64,000 nucleotides of DNA from NCBI RefSeq assembly GCF_004798585.1, contig NZ_PPXQ01000003.1, positions 282,026 through 346,025 on the forward strand, read 5' to 3'. This document shows, in pieces, positions 9,270 through 17,244 of this stretch. A model generated the notes under the pieces. That model made no database searches. It saw only the letters and a program-made list of their open reading frames with translations, and was not told where the DNA came from. The translations under genes and the position numbers were made by a program. Position 1 is the first letter of the stretch. Each line of letters begins with the position of its first letter. This DNA comes from Massilia sp. Mn16-1_5 (GTDB lineage: Bacteria; Pseudomonadota; Gammaproteobacteria; Burkholderiales; Burkholderiaceae_D).

Positions 9270-10280
9270 TTATAGAGCGCAGACCGCGTCCGTGGCCGGC
9301 TGCGGCGCAGCCGCATGCGGTACCAGCATCGCTGTCGGCACGCCGTTTTTAATGGCCGTCATCTCGGCCAGGATGGCGATGCCGATCTCGGACGGCGTCT
9401 TGCTGCCGATGTAGAGGCCGATCGGTCCGTGCAGACGGTCGAGTTCGGCGTCGCTGAGGTCGAACAGCTTCAGGCGCTCGCGCCGGCGCGCATTGTTCAG
9501 GCGCGAGCCGATCGCCCCGACATAGAAAGCCTCGGATTTCAGCGCTTCCATCAGGGCCAGGTCGTCGAGCTTCGGATCGTGGGTCAGCGCGACCACGGCG
9601 CTGCGCGCGTCGAGCTTCGCCTCGATCACGAGGTCGTCCGGCATCGTGTGCACCAGTTCGACGCCGGGCACGTTCCAGTCGGCCCGGTATTCCTCGCGCG
9701 GGTCGCAGACGATCACGCGGTAATCCATGGCGCTCGCCACCTGCGCCAGGAAGCGCGACAAGGGACCGGCACCGATGATGAACAGGCGCCAGCGCGGACC
9801 GTGGAGCGTGTACAGGGCTTCGTCCGCCACGCGCAGCACTGCGCCCGGGGCGGCACGGCTGAGGGTGACTGCGCCGCTGCCGAGGTCGAGGCGGCGCTCC
9901 AGCAATTCCCCGCCTTCCAGGCGCTGCAGCAGCTCGCGCAGGCCGCTATGCGGGCCCAGCGGCTCGATCGCCAGCTCGATGGTGCCGCCGCAGGGGAGGC
10001 CGAAGCGATGGGCGTCGTCGGCGCTGATGCCGTAGCTGACGATGTGGGGACGCGCATCCTGGGCGATGCCGCGCGATCGCACGTTGTCGATCAGGTCATC
10101 CTCGATGCAGCCGCCCGAGACCGAGCCGATCACGCGGCCGTCGTCGCGCACGGCGAGCGTGGCGCCGATCGGGCGCGGGCTGGAACCCCAGGTCTTGATG
10201 ACGGTGACCAGCTGGCAGCGGTGACCGCCATCGAGCCAGCTGGCGGCGGTCTTGAGTACGTCGAGGTCGAGGCTGTCCAT
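9270..10280 (-). CDS. XdhC/CoxF-family molybdoenzyme maturation protein
   Basis: A 336-aa XdhC-family protein. The N-terminal XdhC/CoxI domain (VIKTWGSSPRPIGATLAV, GSVSGGCIEDDLI) is followed by a Rossmann-like C-terminal domain (LFIIGAGPLSRFLAQVASAMDYRVIVCDPREEY, DYVGAIGS-type end YVGAIGSRLNNARRRERL). XdhC proteins bind molybdenum cofactor and insert its sulfurated form into xanthine dehydrogenase-type enzymes. No molybdenum hydroxylase gene is adjacent, so its partner is elsewhere in the genome. The frame continues far upstream through the terminator and repeat region, but the ATG at 10280 begins the real protein. A transcription terminator separates it from the upstream M48-like gene. Confidence 0.85.
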   Translation of the reverse strand: MDSLDLDVLKTAASWLDGGHRCQLVTVIKTWGSSPRPIGATLAVRDDGRVIGSVSGGCIEDDLIDNVRSRGIAQDARPHIVSYGISADDAHRFGLPCGGTIELAIEPLGPHSGLRELLQRLEGGELLERRLDLGSGAVTLSRAAPGAVLRVADEALYTLHGPRWRLFIIGAGPLSRFLAQVASAMDYRVIVCDPREEYRADWNVPGVELVHTMPDDLVIEAKLDARSAVVALTHDPKLDDLALMEALKSEAFYVGAIGSRLNNARRRERLKLFDLSDAELDRLHGPIGLYIGSKTPSEIGIAILAEMTAIKNGVPTAMLVPHAAAPQPATDAVCAL

Positions 10281-10319
10281 GGTCTGGCGGGTGCGGCTGG
10301 TGAGGGATGTCAATGATAC

Positions 10320-10344
10320 AAAAAAAGCCGGCATGATGCCGGCT
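10320..10344 (-). terminator. Intrinsic terminator of the M48-like gene
   Basis: Read leftward, AGCCGGCAT pairs with ATGCCGGCT (10326-10344) and is followed by seven T residues (A-run at 10320-10326 on the + strand). It lies about 77 bases after the M48-like gene and just before the XdhC-family gene. Confidence 0.75.
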
Positions 10345-10362
10345 CCGTAGGCTTTGTAGAGG

Positions 10363-10424
10363 GTAGGGTGGGCGCCCTGTGCCCACCTTGGTTCGCGCCG
10401 GTGGGCTCGGGGCGCCCACCCTAC
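10363..10424. repeat. Long REP-like palindrome
   Basis: The outer arms GTAGGGTGGGCGCC (10363-10376) and GGCGCCCACCCTAC (10411-10424) are perfect inverted copies, with further GTGCCCAC / GTGGGC elements between them. It shares its opening with the repeat at 2238-2263. The right arm reaches into the last codon of the M48-like gene. Confidence 0.7.
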
Positions 10425-11506
10425 GGCGTCAGCGGCTTCCTGGACGACTTCTTCGCCTTCACATCCTCGATTGCCAGCTCCATCGCCGTCAGCCTTGCCG
10501 CCGTCGACGGGTGGTTGGCCGTGAAGGCATTCGGCACGCTGGCCGGGTAGGCCGACGCGAAGCGCTTCCAGAAGGCCGGCGCGCCTTCGATGTTGTAGTC
10601 GGCGCGCGCCAGCAGGAAGATGGCGAGGCGGTCGGCGGCCGCGTCCAGGTTCTGCGGCATGGCCTTGATGCCGGCGCTGCCGTTCAGCATGCCGGTGTCG
10701 GGGCTCATGCGCGTCAGGTTGTCGATCACGCTGTCGAGCGTGGCCTGGTTGCGCTGGGCTTTCGGGTGTTCGAGGATGTTGTGCGCCATCGTGCGCGCCA
10801 GCACATAGGCCAGCTCGTCGTCGCTGCGCGCCACGCCCAGCATGCCGCGCGTGACCATCACACGGGCGCCGTCGGCGTAGGCGTTGACGTTGTCGCCGTT
10901 GCCGAGCTCGATGCCGAAGCCGCAGGCACGCGTCACGGGAATGCTCAGGTCGCGCGGGCGGCCGTCGCGCTCGATCGTCAGCGGCAGGGCCGAGTGGGAG
11001 GACATCAGGCCGCCGAATACGGCGCCCACCGTCGACGGTGCGCTTGGACCGGTCGGCAAGGGCTTGCCACCTGCCGCGACCAGGTCGTCGCCCAGGCGCA
11101 GGCCGGCTTTCGCCGCGCCGCTGCCGGCCAGCACGCCGGTCACCTGCAGGCGTTCGTCCATGCCGAAGGCCACGTGCGCGGCCTCGTTGTAGACGCCCGG
11201 GTAGGAGTGACGGTTCTTCGCAGTGAAGCCGAGCAGGTTGCGCGCGTGTTTCGGGCACAGCTCGGCGTTGTCGATCAGGAGCGGCGCCGCGACGCGGTAC
11301 AGGCGGTCCTGCATCGCCGCCATCTTCGTCAGCGTATCGGCCGCGGCCGCCATTTGCGGCGTGAGCGGCGCGCCTTCCGGCGTCGCCGTCACCGGGCCGC
11401 CCGGCATGCCGGGCTGGCGGATCTGGGGCTGGGTGCCGCAGGCTGCCAGCAGGACGGCAGTGGCGATACCCAGCGCGGCTGGGCGCAGACGTTCAAAGCG
11501 AATCAT
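10421..11506 (-). CDS. M48-like lipoprotein with PDZ domain and degenerate protease motif
   Basis: A 361-aa predicted lipoprotein: basic start, hydrophobic stretch and lipobox LLAACG with the acylated Cys at residue 23. A PDZ-like domain follows around residues 115-190 (LAGSGAAKAGLRLGDDLVAAGGKPL). The C-terminal half resembles M48 peptidases (VARSDDELAYVLARTMAHNILEHPKAQRNQ, then AADRLAIFLLARADYNIEGAPAFWKRFA), but where the family has HEXXH this protein reads RTMAH, so the first zinc ligand and the catalytic Glu appear to be missing. It may be a non-catalytic scaffold or chaperone. It lies directly downstream of the broken dut gene and would originally have been in its transcription unit. Confidence 0.75.
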   Translation of the reverse strand: MIRFERLRPAALGIATAVLLAACGTQPQIRQPGMPGGPVTATPEGAPLTPQMAAAADTLTKMAAMQDRLYRVAAPLLIDNAELCPKHARNLLGFTAKNRHSYPGVYNEAAHVAFGMDERLQVTGVLAGSGAAKAGLRLGDDLVAAGGKPLPTGPSAPSTVGAVFGGLMSSHSALPLTIERDGRPRDLSIPVTRACGFGIELGNGDNVNAYADGARVMVTRGMLGVARSDDELAYVLARTMAHNILEHPKAQRNQATLDSVIDNLTRMSPDTGMLNGSAGIKAMPQNLDAAADRLAIFLLARADYNIEGAPAFWKRFASAYPASVPNAFTANHPSTAARLTAMELAIEDVKAKKSSRKPLTP

Positions 11507-11526
11507 TTTTCTCCTTCTACGATTTG

Positions 11527-11733
11527 TTATTGTTTTCCGGTGCTCCCGAATCCTCCGATGCCCCGTTCGCTCGATGCAAATTCGTCGACGACATTGAAGC
11601 CTACCTGCAGGACGGGCACGATCACCAGCTGCGCCAGGCGGTCCAGCGGCTGAAGCGTAAAGGCGGCGTGGCCGCGGTTCCAGGTCGAGACCATCAGCTG
11701 ACCCTGGTAATCGGAGTCGATCAAGCCGACGGT
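11527..11733 (-). pseudogene. dut: Host dUTPase gene dut, 3' part (interrupted)
   Basis: Encodes the last 66 residues of a dUTPase plus the shared junction valine: motif [17 protein letters not shown], motif [13 protein letters not shown] and motif [12 protein letters not shown] are all present, ending in TAA. The sequence departs from dUTPase immediately before GLIDSDY, where island DNA begins. The missing N-terminal 83 residues are 32 kb away at 43,987-44,235. The fragment lacks motifs I and II and cannot make an enzyme. It lies 20 bp upstream of the M48-like gene. Confidence 0.92.
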
Positions 11734-11819
11734 TATGCGACGTGGTCTAGTCTCAAACTCGGGCAATGCGTGGCAGAGCTTGGTCCGGCGTAGATTAACA
11801 GAAAAAACCGTCTCAGCCT
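11734..11819. other. Left terminal region of the island
   Basis: 86 bp between the broken host dut and the island's own dut, without a gene. GTTATGCGACGT and GTCTCAA occur in order here; related GTTACACGT and GTCTCAA occur in inverted orientation at the right end (43,945-43,986). This is the pattern expected of recombinase-binding sites at the two ends, but the match is short and imperfect. Confidence 0.4.
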
Positions 11820-12284
11820 TTACGCTTGACCAGTGCTACCAAACCCACCAGCGCCGCGCTCAGTTTCGGTTGAGAACTCATCGGTGAAGTGCAGTGCAAC
11901 CTGGACTACAGGCTGGAACATCAATTGCGCAATGCGGTCACCCGGGTTGACATCGAATGGTTTATCACCGTGATTGGCTAGGATGACGCCGATTTCGCCA
12001 TGATAGTCGGAATCGATTACCCCGATGCCCTGAGCGACGCACACTCCGTGCTTTAACGAGAGACCGGAGCGAGATGCGACAATGGCAACAAGGCCGGGGT
12101 CCATCATGTTGAGCGCGATGCCAGTCTGCACGAGCAAACGACCACCAGGTGGGATGGTTACGATACCGTCAACACATGCGCGGAGGTCCATAGCGGCAGA
12201 GCCTGCAGTGGCGTAGGAGGGGGCAGCGATACTGTTAAACAGTATAGGGTTGACAACCTTGGCTTCGATAAGACGCTTTGACAT
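11820..12284 (-). CDS. dut: Island-borne dUTPase (replacement dut)
   Basis: A complete 154-aa trimeric-type dUTPase, which hydrolyses dUTP to dUMP and pyrophosphate, keeping uracil out of DNA. All five motifs are present: AMDLRAC (I), [10 protein letters not shown] (II), [13 protein letters not shown] (III), [11 protein letters not shown] (IV) and [11 protein letters not shown] (V). It is clearly divergent from the split host copy (for example [15 protein letters not shown] against [16 protein letters not shown]), so it was brought in with the island rather than duplicated on insertion. dUTPase is usually essential, so this copy probably rescues the host. It is co-oriented with the host gene and placed where it could also transcribe into the downstream M48-like gene. 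Confidence 0.92.
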   Translation of the reverse strand: MSKRLIEAKVVNPILFNSIAAPSYATAGSAAMDLRACVDGIVTIPPGGRLLVQTGIALNMMDPGLVAIVASRSGLSLKHGVCVAQGIGVIDSDYHGEIGVILANHGDKPFDVNPGDRIAQLMFQPVVQVALHFTDEFSTETERGAGGFGSTGQA

Positions 12285-12308
12285 AATTTTTACGGTAGCA
12301 AATCACGT

Positions 12309-12333
12309 ATTGTATAGCTAGATAGTCGACTAT
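12309..12333 (-). promoter_or_regulatory. Possible promoter/operator of the island dut
   Basis: Leftward, TACAAT (12309-12314) could serve as a -10 element 24 bp before the start codon. A perfect 12-bp palindrome ATAGTCGACTAT (12322-12333) lies in the region of the spacer and -35. No good -35 hexamer is visible, so activation or repression at the palindrome is only a suggestion. Confidence 0.35.
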
Positions 12334-12578
12334 GGTCGTGGACTAACCTCCACCGGGAAGACTTTGTCGAAGGTCCGAAGTCGATTTTTCTTTCGCTTCA
12401 CGTCGATAGGCCGCCTTCAAAGTCGAGTAGTGCGCACAGCTTCTTCTTGAACATTGACTAGTGGTCACGCGAGAGCCCGAGTATCTCCTTGCTAATGAGC
12501 CTTCCGGTTTAGGTGCAGTGGTCAATTCGTAACCTCGAGCCCGACACTACCGGACAGGAGCATGGATTGGTTCAGAAA

Positions 12579-13802
12579 CTACCAGAAAGTTTTGAAAGGA
12601 TTTTTGTCCACTACGGAGTCGACTTCAGGCCATGGAGCTTTAATGAGCGGGTCTAGCCAGTCGGCCATATGTGCTATCAGCTCGAGGCTGCTGGCAAGTT
12701 CTGCTGGTGCTGTAGCTTGGTTCGCTGACACATCTTTTATCAAGCGGCGAAGTGAGCGAGCACGGTCGAGGTCCTTTGCCATCCTTTCGAAGTTAGCAAG
12801 CTTTGCCAGTAGCGAGTCTTTGTTTGCTTTTGCGGCTTCCCAATCGTCTGCCTTCTTTTGGCGAACTCGTTCGCGCTCCGCTCGCACTTCGTTCTCAACA
12901 TTGCGACGAATGGCCGAATCTGCGACGGATTGGAGAGCCTTTTTCACTTTGACTTCAATTGTCCCGCGAGCGGTATCGTCGACTTTGCAGCTCTCATAGT
13001 AGGTCGTAGCGTCGACAATGGACACGCTTAATTTCTCTGTCGGGATATAGCGATATTCAGGTGGGCGATATTCCCAAGTTCGCTGCCGTGCCATGCCGCG
13101 CGGCGCCTTCTGAGGTTTTAGAGCGGGTGGCGGTGCCAATTCCTGCATAATTCGTTCTCGTATGTAAATGAAGAAGTGCCGTCCATGCAAAATGAAGCAA
13201 TTTCGCTTCTTGCTTGTGTCGCGGCGCATCCCGCGACGCAAGAGAGGTACAGGCAGATGTGAGTTCTCAAATTTCGCACCCAATATTTCGAGTTCATGCG
13301 CAAATCTGTCTACGAGCATAATTGCTCGTTGTTTCTGTTCTGGAGAGACAGAAATGTCTGCCCAGGTAACCCCCAGTGAGCTCAAGGCGCCTTCTTCAAG
13401 TTTGGTACTCTTGAGAGCTCGTGTGACCAGCTTCGTTTGAGGAGAAAAGGCTTCCGGTTCAAGAGGTGCCACGTACTCTGGGCTTTCTGACTTTTCGGAG
13501 TGAATCGTGGCGCGTTGAGCTTTAGCCACACGCTCTTCCAATACACAATCTACCTCCACAACATTTATGACTCGCACGTACGTTGTGGGGACGGTAGTCT
13601 CGTGCAGTACCGGTTGAGGAATCGACTTGCCGGCCGCAAGCTTCGCCCAATACCCTCTAGGCGGCATCGGAACGTCCAGCGTTACACAGATTTTCCGAAG
13701 CCCCACATCGGACAGTCCGTATTCTTTCGCCAAGGTTTTTACTGAGGTAGCCCACACTTCATCGAACAGTTTCTGCCGCTCGAAGGACGTTTTTTTCCAC
13801 AT
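12579..13802 (-). CDS. Uncharacterised HTH-containing protein
   Basis: A 407-aa protein of unknown function. The N terminus (FERQKLFDEVWATSVKTLAKEYGLSDVGLRKICVTLDVPMPPRGYWAKL) is a helix-turn-helix-like module that I recognise from many hypothetical proteins on islands and plasmids. A charged, probably coiled-coil region rich in Arg, Glu and Lys lies around residues 300-370 (NEVRAERERVRQKKADDWEAAKANKDSL). No enzymatic motif, signal peptide or membrane helix is visible. It is transcribed leftward toward the island dut, with about 294 bp of noncoding DNA between them, and divergently from the retron operon. It could be a regulator or a defence component. Confidence 0.6.
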   Translation of the reverse strand: MWKKTSFERQKLFDEVWATSVKTLAKEYGLSDVGLRKICVTLDVPMPPRGYWAKLAAGKSIPQPVLHETTVPTTYVRVINVVEVDCVLEERVAKAQRATIHSEKSESPEYVAPLEPEAFSPQTKLVTRALKSTKLEEGALSSLGVTWADISVSPEQKQRAIMLVDRFAHELEILGAKFENSHLPVPLLRRGMRRDTSKKRNCFILHGRHFFIYIRERIMQELAPPPALKPQKAPRGMARQRTWEYRPPEYRYIPTEKLSVSIVDATTYYESCKVDDTARGTIEVKVKKALQSVADSAIRRNVENEVRAERERVRQKKADDWEAAKANKDSLLAKLANFERMAKDLDRARSLRRLIKDVSANQATAPAELASSLELIAHMADWLDPLIKAPWPEVDSVVDKNPFKTFW

Positions 13803-14347
13803 GTACGTTCTTCCTTCATGGTGATGAGCTTCACCACTGTACCTGAGGGGATTAAAGTAAATACGACGTTAGGAGCCGTTGCTACCGTGTCAGACAAGCA
13901 CGACGCTCTATCAGCAATTTATTTCGGGCTAACGTCTCAATGCTCGATATCTAAGTGCTATTCTAACGGTTTGTTGCGTGAAAGAATCAATGCTCGAGTG
14001 CAATGTATCTGATTAAACGTAAATCCTTGGCTATGAGCGATGTAAGGGGTAGGATAGCCGAAGTGGACAATGTTGTAACCATGATTTTGATTGCTTTGAT
14101 ATGGTGCGGATTCAGGTGCTGCTCGCTGGCCTGAACTTTTATCAGGGAGATGACGTTTTTGGGAAGTTAAAGATATCGTAAACCAGGCTGATGCTTCTTT
14201 AGGTTGAGGTAAATAAGCTCAGTTGCAGATAAAAGAGTCGAAGTCACCAAAAAGCGATGGAAGGCTTTATTTTTAGTAATGGCAGTCGTAGTCAGGCCCA
14301 GTTGATATAGAAAGAATGCGCATCATAAATGTTAGAAACTCACTCTA
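13803..14347. other. Intergenic region between divergent HTH gene and retron operon
   Basis: 545 bp of AT-rich DNA without a convincing gene. A promoter for the rightward retron operon is visible near its right end. Nothing else distinct was seen. Confidence 0.5.
14302..14329 (+). promoter_or_regulatory. Putative promoter of the retron operon
   Basis: TTGATA (14302-14307) and CATAAA (14324-14329) with a 16-bp spacer lie 18 bp before the effector start codon. The first hexamer matches the sigma70 consensus at five of six positions and the second at four of six. Confidence 0.4.
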
Positions 14348-15565
14348 ATGGTATCGCGAGAAATTATAGTGCAACTTATTGATATCCCACCGGTTAAAGA
14401 CTGGCTGTCTCAATTCGAGATTCCGGATGTTTACATGGCAGAGCATATGCTTCTTCGCATGCGATATATCGGCTTTGAAGAGTTTGAGGAATGGCTTCAC
14501 ACCTCAGTTAATTCAGTGCTTGAAGAAATTGCAGCCAAAAACGGGAAAAGCGCTGTTGCGATATTCCCTGTAAATAAGCCATTTATTCACAAGTTCAACA
14601 AAGACAAAGAGATAAAATTACCTAGCGATAGTTCGGGTAGAATAGCTCACTCACTGAAAAATATCGAACGCGACCTACCGAAACATGTAGAGCTCACGCC
14701 AAGGCTAGATTCCATGCGAAAGCGGAAGGTTAGGAACATTATTTTTGTTGATGATTTTGTTGGAACCGGTGATAGGTTTATAAATTCCTGGGAATCAAGT
14801 GTTTCGAGCACTATTAAATCTTGGTGTTCATTCGGGTGGTGCAAAATCTGGTTTCTGACGTTCGCTGCGCATCAATCTGGAATTAAAAAGATACTTAAAA
14901 ATATTCATTCTTTAGAAATGTCGCGTATACGGGTGAATTTGTCCATCAATAAGTCTTTCATGTTGAAAAACTCTGGTATGGAAAGCGTATTAAGGAAGTA
15001 CGGCAGCGTGATTGGGCCTGAGAATCAAGTTATGGGATATGGTGGTCTAGCGACACCGATAGTTTTTCAGTATGGTGCTCCTAATAATTTGCCTCTAATT
15101 TTTTGGCAGGGCTCTGCAGGAAATAGTCGGAAAAGATGGAGGCCGTTATTTCCGAATCGCAGTATATCCTCAGAAGTATATCCTCTTTTCAACGAGGATT
15201 TGGCTAAAATTGCAATGCCTGAAGAGCTCTGGACTAGTGGCCATTATCAACTAGCACTTAACTTTATGGATGCTGTTTCAGGGTATGGGCAAGAGCAGCA
15301 CCAGTTGCTCTTAATACTTACTCTGTTATCAAAAAAACGGACTATTGAAGAAATCAAGGACTTACTTGTTCTTCCTGGTAATAATTTTGACGCTTTGTTA
15401 AGGCAACTGAAAATTAGTGGTGTGATTGATGAAAATGCAACACTCACTCGATTTGCTCACGACATCATTGCTCGGTTGGGTAGGAAACGTGAAAAACGTG
15501 TTACAATACGGGAAGAAAAATTCTATTTTCCATCAAGTTTTTCGGGGTTCCGTCGTGAAGCTTAG
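14348..15565 (+). CDS. Retron-associated phosphoribosyltransferase-like effector with C-terminal winged helix
   Basis: A 405-aa cytoplasmic protein. Residues 131-144 (IIFVDDFVGTGDRF) match the PRPP-binding loop of type I phosphoribosyltransferases, with two hydrophobic residues, two acidic residues and the following TG. A preceding beta strand (SAVAIFPVNKPF) and following helix fit that fold. The last ~75 residues (QHQLLLILTLLSKKRTIEEIKDLLVLPGNNFDALLRQLKISGVIDE) look like a winged helix. The gene directly precedes a structured ncRNA locus and a retron reverse transcriptase. PRTase-like effectors are one recognised class in the retron classification (type III, as I recall). The expected role is a toxin held in check by the RT-msDNA complex until phage attack. 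The toxic activity itself is not known from sequence. Confidence 0.75.
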   Translation: MVSREIIVQLIDIPPVKDWLSQFEIPDVYMAEHMLLRMRYIGFEEFEEWLHTSVNSVLEEIAAKNGKSAVAIFPVNKPFIHKFNKDKEIKLPSDSSGRIAHSLKNIERDLPKHVELTPRLDSMRKRKVRNIIFVDDFVGTGDRFINSWESSVSSTIKSWCSFGWCKIWFLTFAAHQSGIKKILKNIHSLEMSRIRVNLSINKSFMLKNSGMESVLRKYGSVIGPENQVMGYGGLATPIVFQYGAPNNLPLIFWQGSAGNSRKRWRPLFPNRSISSEVYPLFNEDLAKIAMPEELWTSGHYQLALNFMDAVSGYGQEQHQLLLILTLLSKKRTIEEIKDLLVLPGNNFDALLRQLKISGVIDENATLTRFAHDIIARLGRKREKRVTIREEKFYFPSSFSGFRREA

Positions 15566-15790
15566 TCGTAGCTGATACGCACTGGCCGTATCAGCTTCCG
15601 TTGATGACTCTTAGATTCGGTGCATCGGTCTATGGGGTTGTCATTGAGCACGGACTTCCGTCGCTCATTGTAGGTGCCGCCGCTTGAGTGAGTACTAATG
15701 TGCGCTTTCGCGCTCGTTCTCCTGCTCCTCCGGGCGTCGAAGCCTTTGCGCAAAAGCGCACATCAGAACCTCACTTGCGTGAGGTGAAGT
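15566..15790 (+). ncRNA. Probable retron ncRNA (msr-msd)
   Basis: The 230 bp between effector and RT genes is dense in inverted repeats, as expected for the RNA that primes and templates msDNA. Seen: a 10-bp stem at 15570-15579/15587-15596; TGAGC-ACGG paired with CCGT-GCTCA at 15645-15667; a long outer stem ATGTGCGCTTT (15698-15708) with AAAGCGCACAT (15753-15763), extended by AGTGAG/CTCACT (15686-15691/15770-15775); and CCTCAC/GTGAGG (15769-15774/15779-15784) just before the RT start. The 15698-15763 stem is the best candidate for the msd, with msr to its left. The exact ends, the a1/a2 pair and the branching guanosine were not resolved. The alternative pairings overlap, so the fold is provisional. 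Confidence 0.6.
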
Positions 15791-15795
15791 AAGTT

Positions 15796-16929
15796 ATGCA
15801 ATGGAACCCCAATCTTTTTCGCAAAGAAGGTAATGCACGAGGGTATGACGATTTATACCTAAATGCTTTAGTGTCTCAAGGCCAAAGAACCGCTGCGCGT
15901 GGCTTGCCTGTCGTCTTTTCGTTAGCTCACTTAGCGAACCTATCCCGCACGCTTTATGCAGATTTGCATGGGTTTGTAAGTCGCTCAGGTATCGAGTATC
16001 CTGACTTTCCATACAAAAATTTCCCAATTGCAAAGCGTACTGGCGGTAAAAGATGGATTTCTATCCCTGTTCCTCAGTTAATGGCTGTTCAACAGTGGAT
16101 TAATCAGAATATTCTTAATAAAGTTGTCCCGCATCCAGCTGCCTTTGCATATGTGCCGAAACGTAGGCTCATTGAGCACGCAAGCCTTCACTGCGGCGCA
16201 GACTGGATAATTAAAATAGATATCAAGGATTTTTTTAGCAATATTTCAGAGAAACAGGTATTCAACGTATTCTTGGGTTTGGGATATCCTGCATTGCTAA
16301 GTTTTGAAATGGCTCGAATTTGCACTCGTGTCACTCCGCTTCGAAAAGGTGCTCGCTGGAAAAATTCTTTTAAGGCGCATTCGATTTCAAGTTACGACTC
16401 GAGGTTTGTAGGCAGTTTGCCGCAAGGAGCTCCTACAAGTCCGGCATTATCCAATCTAGTGTGCATGAAAATGGACGAAGAGTTAACCGAGTGGGCTATT
16501 TCGAAATCTGTTACTTATAGCCGCTATGCTGACGATTTATGTTTTTCCTTCGTAAACTCTAGTCGTCAGTCTGCATATGATTTGCAGCGAGAAGTCACTA
16601 AAATATTGCGAAAACACGGTTTTTCAGATAACGGGAAGAAAACTAGAATTATTCCTCCTGGTGCACGCAAGACGTTGACTGGTCTTAATATTAATGCTGC
16701 TAGCCCTAGCATACCCAAAGAGGTACGCGATTCAATAAGACTGCACCTGTATTTTTCTGAAAAAAATGGTATATCCGAGCATTGCGAAAAACGTGGATTC
16801 TACTCTATCATAGGTTTTAAACATCATTTATTTGGTTTAATTTCTTATGTTTTGTCTGTTGATAAGAGCAAAGGTGAAAAATTCCGCCAGCAATTCAACG
16901 CGTTGCCCTGGCTTGACTTTGAAAATTAG
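15796..16929 (+). CDS. Retron-type reverse transcriptase
   Basis: A 377-aa reverse transcriptase that copies part of its own ncRNA into msDNA. The catalytic motifs are intact: Asp142 in IKIDIKDFF, the LPQGAPTSPALSN segment (208-220), and YADD at 244-247. Retron-specific features are present in variant form: HASLH at 128-132 where most have NAXXH, and LTG at 294-296 where most have VTG. No maturase or integrase domain is fused, arguing against a group II intron or DGR. It starts with ATG at 15796, immediately after a hairpin-rich region and downstream of a PRTase-like gene. Base composition is low in GC like the effector and unlike the core genome. Confidence 0.88.
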   Translation: MQWNPNLFRKEGNARGYDDLYLNALVSQGQRTAARGLPVVFSLAHLANLSRTLYADLHGFVSRSGIEYPDFPYKNFPIAKRTGGKRWISIPVPQLMAVQQWINQNILNKVVPHPAAFAYVPKRRLIEHASLHCGADWIIKIDIKDFFSNISEKQVFNVFLGLGYPALLSFEMARICTRVTPLRKGARWKNSFKAHSISSYDSRFVGSLPQGAPTSPALSNLVCMKMDEELTEWAISKSVTYSRYADDLCFSFVNSSRQSAYDLQREVTKILRKHGFSDNGKKTRIIPPGARKTLTGLNINAASPSIPKEVRDSIRLHLYFSEKNGISEHCEKRGFYSIIGFKHHLFGLISYVLSVDKSKGEKFRQQFNALPWLDFEN

Positions 16930-17244
16930 CTGTAATTAATATATTTATAATAATACTCAAGGAAAGTCGGGGTAGCTATTGCAGGGCGGACCTTGCTGGC
17001 GTCACCCGGATGTTGTGTCTGTCTAATAATTGCTAACACAAAGTTGTGCAAGTGAACGCTTCTATTACTGTCGAGGCTTTTTTGGCAAGTTATCGTAGCG
17101 CGACGCTCCGTTCACATTTTTGGCTGCTCAACCAGAAAAGCAGTGTTGAGTGGAAATCTTTCTTTTCTGTAAAGCAGCCTTCTGGAAGAGCGCTCTCAAA
17201 AAATATGTGCGACACGGCTAGATGAGTGTGCCGCATTTTTCATT
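16930..17244. other. Intergenic region after the retron
   Basis: 315 bp between the convergent retron RT and HAD genes. AT-rich just after the RT stop. No gene, terminator hairpin or repeat convincing enough to list was seen. Confidence 0.4.

Noticed and set aside
12343..12525. 60-codon frame between the island dut and the HTH gene
   Set aside because: Low-complexity basic product, no start signal, no similarity recognised.
15570..15596. 10-bp stem after the retron effector read as a terminator
   Set aside because: There is no T-tract, and it lies within the retron RNA region; it is more likely part of the ncRNA.
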